Positions 1 through 6,100 of a stretch of DNA of 10,610 nucleotides are shown here, one piece after another. The DNA is from Tannerella sp. GTDB taxonomy: Bacteria > Bacteroidota > Bacteroidia > Bacteroidales > Tannerellaceae. The translations under genes were made by a program, and so were the position numbers. Below the pieces are notes generated by a model. That model saw nothing but the letters and a program-made list of their open reading frames with translations. It searched no databases and was not told the DNA's origin. The DNA lies in the NCBI GenBank assembly GCA_031275525.1, contig JAISOP010000309.1, positions 1 to 10,610 on the forward strand, written 5' to 3'. The first letter of the stretch is position 1. Each line of letters starts with the position of its first letter.

Positions 1-1170
1 GACGACATCCATGGTCTGGTAGGCAATGCCTTCGAGTGCAGCGCGGGCAATGTGCGCGTCGGTGACGCCGCGCGAAAGGCCGACAATGGCGCCGCGGGCA
101 TACTGGTCCCAGTAGGGCGCGCCCAGTCCCGTGAGCGCCGGGACAAAATAGACGCCTCCATTGTCGTCCACCTGTCCGGCCAGGGTCTCGACGTCCGACG
201 ACGAGCGGATGATTTTCAGGCCGTCGCGCAGCCACTGGACAATGGCGCCCCCGACAAAGATGCTCCCTTCAAGCGCATAGGATGTGAGGCCGTTCAGCCG
301 CCAGGCGATCGTGCTGACCAGGTTGTTTTTGGAGGCCACCGGCCGGTCTCCCGTATTCATCAGGATAAAGCAGCCGGTGCCGTAGGTGTTCTTCACCATA
401 CCCGGTTCGATGCACATCTGCCCGAAGAGCGCCGCCTGCTGGTCGCCGACGATACCGGCAATAGGTACGTGCGAGGCGAAGATCGTCGTGGTGGTGTGTC
501 CGTAAACCTCCGACGAGGCTTTTACTTCGGGCATCATGCTTGCGGGAATGTCAAACAGTTGCAACAGTTCGTCGTCCCATTCCTGTGTGTGGATGTTGTA
601 GAGCATCGTGCGCGAGGCGTTGGAGACGTCCGTTACGTGTATCCGGCCTTTGGTCAACTGCCAGGCCAGCCAGGTATCGACCGTACCGAAAGCCAACTGT
701 CCCTTGAGGGCCTTGGTGCGCGCACCGTCCACATGGTCAAGGATCCACTTGATTTTCGTTGCGCTGAAATAGGCGTCGATGATAAGGCCGGTCTTGCTCC
801 GGATAAAGGAAAGCAGTCCCCTGTTTTTCAGTTCGTCGCAGTACTCCGCCGTACGCCGGTCCTGCCACACGATGGCATTGTAGAGCGGTTCGCCCGTGGT
901 TCGGTCCCATACGAGGGTTGTTTCGCGCTGGTTCGTAATGCCGATGGCCGCCAGGTCGGTTCCGCCGATGCCTATCTTGGTAATGGCCTCGGCAGCTACG
1001 GCGGCCTGCGAAGACCATAGCTCGTAGGGGTCATGTTCGACCCACCCGTCGTGCGGGAATAGCTGTGAAAACTCCTTCTGTGCAACCGAACAGGCTTCGC
1101 CCCGAGTGTTGAACACAATCGCCCTGGAACTGGTTGTCCCGGCGTCGAATGATAAAATGTATTTTTCCAT
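1..1170 (-). CDS. glpK: Glycerol kinase (partial, C-terminus beyond window)
   Basis: Cytoplasmic FGGY-family kinase that uses ATP to phosphorylate glycerol to sn-glycerol 3-phosphate, the substrate of the GlpD encoded just upstream. I translated the minus strand from the ATG at 1168-1170. The frame is open without a stop to the window edge, giving 390 codons; the family is usually about 500 residues, so roughly the last 110 are missing. Visible family motifs are the N-terminal phosphate-binding DAGTTSSR (residues 9-16), ITNQRETT with the glycerol-contacting Arg82-Glu83, YFSATK (134-139), GDQQAALFGQ with the probable catalytic Asp243, and the nucleotide-site segment KNTYGTGCF (260-268). Spacing matches E. 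coli GlpK to within a residue or two. The leader is AT-rich without a clear Shine-Dalgarno, as is common in Bacteroidota. It lies 79 bp after glpD with no promoter match between them, so co-transcription is inferred. Confidence 0.96.
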   Translation of the reverse strand, partial: MEKYILSFDAGTTSSRAIVFNTRGEACSVAQKEFSQLFPHDGWVEHDPYELWSSQAAVAAEAITKIGIGGTDLAAIGITNQRETTLVWDRTTGEPLYNAIVWQDRRTAEYCDELKNRGLLSFIRSKTGLIIDAYFSATKIKWILDHVDGARTKALKGQLAFGTVDTWLAWQLTKGRIHVTDVSNASRTMLYNIHTQEWDDELLQLFDIPASMMPEVKASSEVYGHTTTTIFASHVPIAGIVGDQQAALFGQMCIEPGMVKNTYGTGCFILMNTGDRPVASKNNLVSTIAWRLNGLTSYALEGSIFVGGAIVQWLRDGLKIIRSSSDVETLAGQVDDNGGVYFVPALTGLGAPYWDQYARGAIVGLSRGVTDAHIARAALEGIAYQTMDVV

Positions 1171-1225
1171 ATATTTATAATGATAGTATCTGAAATCCAC
1201 CGCCGACCGGGATCGTTAACCATCG

Positions 1226-1241
1226 ACCCCTTGTAAGGGGT
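1226..1241 (-). other. Intercistronic hairpin between glpD and glpK
   Basis: ACCCCTT-GT-AAGGGGT is a 7-bp inverted repeat beginning 8 nt after the glpD stop codon. As RNA it would form a short stem with a tight loop. No U-tract follows on the minus strand, so it does not look like a strong intrinsic terminator. It could attenuate, process or stabilise the glpD-glpK message. The pairing is seen in the sequence; the role is unknown. Confidence 0.45.
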
Positions 1242-1249
1242 ACCGCTTT

Positions 1250-2824
1250 TCACGCATCCAGGCAATATCCCTTGGCCGTTTCCGTGAAGGCCTCGACCTG
1301 TGCCTGCTCCCAGGCGGCGTCTTCACCCAGTTCCTTCGCCATCAGGGAGGCCACTGCAGGCGCCGCTTCCAGGGCAGCCCGGGCGTCGAGAAAGAGCAAC
1401 CGGAGCCTGCGTGCCAGGACGTCTTCGACCGTGAAGGCCATTTCCTCACGCACAGCCCAAATGACTTCCTTCCCGGTGTAATCATATTGCGGATGGAGTT
1501 TTTCGTTCCAGTTGCTGTTTTCATGTTGCAAAAGTAATATCTTTTCGTAATCGGAGCCATAAACGCTGTGAAAAGATGCCCGGTTCACCGTTTTGTCATA
1601 TCCGTGGATATGCAGATGCCTGGTCGTACATTTCCTGCGCGGCAGTCCGGCGATGGCGGCCGCTTGGTTGACGGTGTCTTCCGCCATCCGCCGGTAGGTT
1701 GTCCACTTACCGCCGGTGACCGTGAGCAGGCCGCTTTTGGAGACGATGAGGAGATGGCTCCGGGAGATTTCCCTGGTTTTCTTTCCGTCCGCGCTTTTCC
1801 CGGGAGCGGCCAGCGGTCGCAAGCCGGCAAATACGGAAAGCACGTCTTCACGCCGCGGCTGTTTCAGCAGGTAGGCGCCGGCCGTGCGCAGGATGAAGTC
1901 GATCTCTTCGTCCAGCGCCCTTGGTTCCAGCACACATTCGTTCATCGGCGTGTCGGTGGTTCCCAGGACTACTTTCCCGTGCCAGGGTACGCCGAACAGT
2001 ACCCGGCCGTCGCTTGTCCGGGGAATCATAATCGCCGTGTCGCCCCCCAGGAACGACCGGTCAACTACCAGGTGCACGCCCTGGCTGGGACGCACAATGC
2101 GGTTTTTTCCCCGGACATCCATCTGTATCAGTTCATCGACAAAAACCCCCGTTGCGTTGACAACGACCCCGGCCTGTAGAGCGATCGCCCGGCCCGTAAG
2201 CAGGTCAAGGGCGTCGATACCTGTGATTTTCCCGTCCCGGTCTTTCGCCAGCCCGGTCACCCTGACATAATTCGCGCACACGGCGCCGAGTTCCGTGGCG
2301 GTCTGCGCCAGGTTAACCGCCATGCGCGAGTCGTCGAACTGCCCGTCGTGATAAACCACGCCTCCCCTCAATCCCCTGGTGCGGATTTGCGGGATCTCCG
2401 CCGCGACTTGTTTCCGGCTCATCGGCAGCGACCGGCCGAAGGCGCGTTTGGCCGCCAGGAGGTCATAGAGGGTCAGCCCCAGTGTGTAGAACGGTTTTTC
2501 CCACCACCGGTAGTTCCCAATGATAAACCGCTGGTCTTTTACCAGGTGAGGAGCATTTTCCCGCATCCGTCCGCGCTCATGCAAAGCCTCCGTCACCAGC
2601 CCGATGTCGCCCTGGGCCAGGTAACGGACGCCGCCGTGTACCAGCTTGGTGCTGCGGCCGGAGGTGCCTTTGGTGAAATCGGACTGCTCCAGCAGGGCGA
2701 CCCTGTAACCTCTCGATGCGGCATCTACCGCCACGCCCAGTCCGGTTGCCCCGCCGCCGATAATGACAAGGTCCCACCGGATGGACAAATCGCTCAATTG
2801 TGCTATATTATGACTGCGTTTCAT
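1250..2824 (-). CDS. glpD: Glycerol-3-phosphate dehydrogenase (FAD, respiratory type)
   Basis: Membrane-associated flavoenzyme that oxidises sn-glycerol 3-phosphate to dihydroxyacetone phosphate and passes electrons to quinone, feeding glycerol carbon into glycolysis. The 524-residue product is close to the family norm (E. coli GlpD is 501). The N-terminal Rossmann FAD motif is VIIGGGATGLG (glycines 23, 24, 25, 28), with Glu46 at the end of the second strand for the FAD ribose. The family stretch TSGRSTKLVHGGVRYL (residues 54-69) follows. Further on are a GTTDTP segment, the TVTGGKWTTYRRMAED FAD-contact region, and the C-terminal helical-domain signature around residues 457-483 (VEDVLARR, LLFLDARA). 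No frameshift or missing key residue is seen. The start at 2824 is supported by a promoter only about 25 bp upstream. It is the first gene of a probable glpD-glpK operon. The aerobic GlpD and anaerobic GlpA subunits are related, but the lack of neighbouring glpB/glpC and the C-terminal domain favour GlpD. Confidence 0.96.
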   Translation of the reverse strand: MKRSHNIAQLSDLSIRWDLVIIGGGATGLGVAVDAASRGYRVALLEQSDFTKGTSGRSTKLVHGGVRYLAQGDIGLVTEALHERGRMRENAPHLVKDQRFIIGNYRWWEKPFYTLGLTLYDLLAAKRAFGRSLPMSRKQVAAEIPQIRTRGLRGGVVYHDGQFDDSRMAVNLAQTATELGAVCANYVRVTGLAKDRDGKITGIDALDLLTGRAIALQAGVVVNATGVFVDELIQMDVRGKNRIVRPSQGVHLVVDRSFLGGDTAIMIPRTSDGRVLFGVPWHGKVVLGTTDTPMNECVLEPRALDEEIDFILRTAGAYLLKQPRREDVLSVFAGLRPLAAPGKSADGKKTREISRSHLLIVSKSGLLTVTGGKWTTYRRMAEDTVNQAAAIAGLPRRKCTTRHLHIHGYDKTVNRASFHSVYGSDYEKILLLQHENSNWNEKLHPQYDYTGKEVIWAVREEMAFTVEDVLARRLRLLFLDARAALEAAPAVASLMAKELGEDAAWEQAQVEAFTETAKGYCLDA

Positions 2825-2847
2825 GAATTCAACTGCAAAAATTTGCG

Positions 2848-2878
2848 CAAAGATAAAACGGTATTTTTACAGTAGCAA
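2848..2878 (-). promoter_or_regulatory. Bacteroidota-type promoter for glpD-glpK
   Basis: On the minus strand TATCTTTG (2848-2855) matches the Bacteroidota primary sigma -7 consensus TAnnTTTG at every fixed position. A TTG (2876-2878), resembling the core of the -33 TTTG element, lies exactly 20 bp upstream. Predicted initiation near 2841 gives a leader of about 15-20 nt before the glpD ATG. Sequence and spacing agree with the known consensus; activity is inferred. Confidence 0.7.
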
Positions 2879-2986
2879 GTAATTCCGAAACTCTTTTTAC
2901 ATATATCGAAAGATTTTGTTGTCTATTCAAAAGCGATTGCGTAGCTTATCGAAACAATTTAGAAGATGATGGTCAAGAAATCTAAT

Positions 2987-3170
2987 GCAGAAGCGCCGGC
3001 ACTTCTAAGGCAGAAGTGTCGACACTTCTAAGGCAGAAGTGTCGACACTTCTAAGGCAGAAGTGCCGACACTTCTAAGGCAGAAGTGCCGACACTTCTAA
3101 GGCAGAAGTGCCGGCACTTCTAAGGCAGAAGTGCCGGCACTTCTAAGGCAGAAGTGCCGACACTTCTAAG
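2987..3170. repeat. Eight tandem copies of a 23-bp palindromic unit
   Basis: Eight contiguous units of exactly 23 bp start at 2987, 3010, 3033, 3056, 3079, 3102, 3125 and 3148. Each is a 7-bp arm AGAAGTG, a 4-bp core, the complementary arm CACTTCT, and a constant linker AAGGC. The cores in order are CCGG, TCGA, TCGA, CCGA, CCGA, CCGG, CCGG, CCGA; unit 1 also has AGAAGCG in its left arm. The TCGA and CCGG units (other than unit 1) are perfect 18-bp palindromes. The array starts 22 nt past the macroglobulin stop and ends 108 bp upstream of the glpD -33 element, so each copy could form a hairpin in the macroglobulin 3' UTR. There are no variable spacers, so it is not a CRISPR. It could be an operator cluster, a REP-like message-end structure or a simple VNTR; I cannot tell which. 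Confidence 0.97.
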
Positions 3171-3173
3171 GCA

Positions 3174-3189
3174 GGAAAGGCGGCTTTCC
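3174..3189 (-). other. Hairpin just after the macroglobulin stop codon
   Basis: GGAAAG-GCGG-CTTTCC is a perfect 6-bp inverted repeat with a 4-nt loop, 3 nt beyond the stop codon at 3193-3195. It abuts the 23-bp array and begins with the same GCAG, so it may be a decayed ninth unit. No U-tract follows on the minus strand, which makes classical intrinsic termination doubtful. Confidence 0.45.
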
Positions 3190-3192
3190 GGT

Positions 3193-6100
3193 TCACCGTT
3201 CGACTGTGACGCGGCCCGCTACGGTTCGAGCCTGTACGCTTGCGTCGTACATCGCTTCGCAATGGACGGCCGGAAGCACAAAGGAACCGGCGTACGAGGC
3301 CATCAACCGTACTTTGAAAACCTTACTTTGGTTACGGGGCAAATCGAAATAGGTCAATACGCGGTCGTCCCGGATGTCGCAGTAGGTGTATGAGACGCCC
3401 TGTTCGTCCTTGCCGGCGGCTTCCGGATGCTGCATCCGCTCGTTGTATATTTCCCAGCCCGAGGGGAGGATTTGCGTCAGCGCCAGATTCGTGTAGTCGC
3501 TGTATCCGCTGATGTTCGAAACCTTTATCTCGGCCAGGATGTCCTGTCCCTGCCTGAGTTGCGAAACGTCGGCCGGTGAACCGTCCGGCTGCAAGTATGA
3601 TACATCCAGCCGGATATGGTTTGCGATCGCAGGCAGCGAATCCCGGAGCGGCAAGGTCTTGGAGGCCAGGTTGACGTAGAGTACGCCGTCGCCCACGTTC
3701 TTGACCGTGGCCTGTCCGGCTTCCGGACGGAGCGGCAGGTTGTGCAGGACGACCGCTTTGCCCGTCCTCACCGGAGCTTGTTCGGCCCCGTTCAGCGACC
3801 AGTCGAACTGTAGCGTGCCGGAGGTCTTTTCCGCCAGACGCGCCATGGCTGCCAGGGCATGGGCCGTGGTCTGCGTCGTGAAGAACGTTGCGCCGGACAG
3901 TTCCCGCGAGATTTTCTGCGCCAGCACAAAGGCCTCTTTTTCCTTCCCCAGCAATAGCAGCGTCTCCAGAATCAGCGCTTCGTCCATGCTCGGCGAACCA
4001 TACCAGGCATTGTTCAGCGGGTAGGGAGCGACTTCCGTTTTTTGATTAAAGACCAGTTCATTGGCAATGTTCTCCTTGCCCGTTATCGCGTATGCGGCGG
4101 CCAATCGCCAGCGGGCTTGCTGCGACAGGTCTTTCACTTCCTTCAGCCGGTTCATTGCGCCCGTTTCCGGGGCGCCGGCCAGCGCCAGCGTATAAAGGCG
4201 GTAGGCCTGGTCATACGCGTCGTCGAAGTAGGCGTATCGCCGGCGAAGGCTGTTCGACCGCCAGTTCAGCGCCGTGGCACGCTGGTAATTTTTCCACCGG
4301 TCGAGTACACCCTCGTTGACCTCATACCCCTTTTCCTTCGCCAATACCAGGAAATGGCCCACATAGGAAGATATCCATGTGTCGGCAAGGGTATTGCCCG
4401 CCCAGTAAGCCATGCCGCCATTGGAGAGTTGACGGGTGTAGAGGTTGGCGATCGCTTCGCGGATATTGGTCTTCACCGCGACGGATTCCTCTTCGCCCAA
4501 TTCCCTGAAAGAGGAAAGGAAGAGCAGGGGCAAGGCGCAGGAGGTGAGCTGTTCCGAACAGTAGTGCGGGTAGCTGTAGAGGTAGTCGAAGCGGCTGTTG
4601 AGATCGACCGGTGGAATACGCGAAGCCTCCAGTTTCACCCAGTTGCCGCCGGATGCACCGGCCGAGTGCCAGGTGAAATCGGCCGATTCCCCGGGAGACA
4701 GCAGTTTGCCCGTCAAATGCAGCGCCGGCGGATTCGGATTGCGTACGTCTATTTCAATCGTTTCCACGGAGGTGTGGCCGTTTCCGGAAGCGGTGACCGT
4801 CACTTTTTCGATGCCCGTTTCGGCGCCGGACTTCAGGGTGAAGTAGAGCATCCGGTCGCCGGGCGTGGAGAAGGTCGTGCTTTGCTGCCGTTCGCCGGCC
4901 GGCTTGAGTTTGCCGGTGGTTTCCACTTTGACGGAGACGTCCTTCACCGCCTCTTCCGTGGCAAAGATATTCACCGGCAAAACGATTTCTTCGTCTATGC
5001 CGACTACGCGCGGCAGCGAGGAGAGGATCATCAGCGGCGTACGGACGGGCGCCGTCTTTTCCGCCTTCCCGTAGGCGCCGTCCTGTCCGGCCACGACCAT
5101 CACGCGAACCGAACCGATATACGACGGCAGGGTCAGGGCGTGGGTCTGTTCCTTGCCTTTCCCCAAGGCAAAGGGGCCGATAAAGCGTACGACCGGCTTG
5201 AAACGGTTGGCTTGGCCGTTCGGGGCCTGAAGGTCGCCGTCGCCGCCCACGCCGAGGATGGAGCCGTATTTTCCCGTGAATGACCCGATGACCGCGTCAT
5301 AGAGGTCCCACGTGCGAATGCCCAGCGCCTCGCGGGCATAAAACTCGTTCCACGGGTCCGGGGTCTTGAAGTTCGTCAGGTCCAGCAGTCCGTCATCCAC
5401 CACGGCCAGCGTATAGGTCATCGGCTTTCCTCCGGCTTCCTTCACCTTTACCGTAAATTCGGTCTCGGGACGCAGCACGTCCGCCATTGTAATCAGGGGG
5501 GTGAGGGTGGATTTTTTGTTGGTCACGAAGAGCGGCATGACGCCGTACATGCGGATGGGGAGGTCGTTCACCGCCTGTTCGTGAGGCTGCAGGAGGCTGA
5601 CGTGGACGTAGATGTTGGGCGCCATGTGTTCCGTTACCCGGAAGGTGTATTTGGCGTAGCCCGAGGCGGGAATCTCCACCCATTCGCGCTTCAGCACGTC
5701 CGACCCGTTTTCGATGGCCACCAAGGCCCGCCCGCCCGGGGCTGCCGGAATCATGACCGTCGCTTCTTCGCCGGCCTCGTACGACGTCTTCCCGGTCGAG
5801 AAAGTCAGCATACGGACATTGTCCGGGTTCGACCGGAAAGACCGTCCCCTCCACTCCGGCCAGTCCAGGTACACCGTGCCGCCGCAGGCATGTCCGTTTT
5901 GGCGGTCTTTCACGTAAACCAGGAAACACCCCCAGTCCGGGTGATTGACCTGAAACTTGATTTGTGCCTTCCCGCCGACCGTACTCAACTGTCCGGCATC
6001 GACCGGCTTGATGGAGGCGTTTTGCAGATAGGAGGCATACGACTGGTCCTCGTATCCCCACCACCAGCTCCAGCCGACGCGGTAGATTTTGTATTCCAGG

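Larger units (their letters stand above)
2825..3192. other. Gene-free intergenic region between macroglobulin gene and glpD
   Basis: This 368-bp stretch has no credible coding region. From glpD outwards it contains the glpD promoter (2848-2878), an AT-rich segment of about 108 bp (2879-2986) with two TCGAAA hexamers (near 2909 and 2949) but nothing else I can assign, the eight-copy 23-bp palindrome array (2987-3170), and a short hairpin (3174-3189) against the macroglobulin stop codon. A regulator-binding site in 2879-2986 is possible but unsupported. Confidence 0.8.

Noticed and set aside
52..1020. 322-codon plus-strand open frame opposite glpK
   Set aside because: It is codon-aligned antisense to a clear glycerol kinase. 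TTA, CTA and TCA codons are absent there in the real gene, so the opposite strand lacks stops. The product has no recognisable domain.
2987..3170. CRISPR array
   Set aside because: The repeats are contiguous with a constant 5-bp linker and have no variable spacers. No cas gene is present.
2987..3170. Plasmid-type iteron origin
   Set aside because: There is no rep gene or DnaA-box cluster nearby, and the flanking genes are housekeeping chromosomal genes.
3154..3393. Small plus-strand gene starting in the repeat array
   Set aside because: It overlaps the 3' end of the macroglobulin gene in antisense, begins within the repeat, and has no ribosome site or recognisable product.
4042..5283. 413-codon plus-strand open frame opposite the macroglobulin gene
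   Set aside because: It has the same codon-aligned antisense register within an unambiguous coding sequence. The Arg/Gly/Val-rich product resembles no family I know. The 5581-6762 frame is rejected for the same reason.
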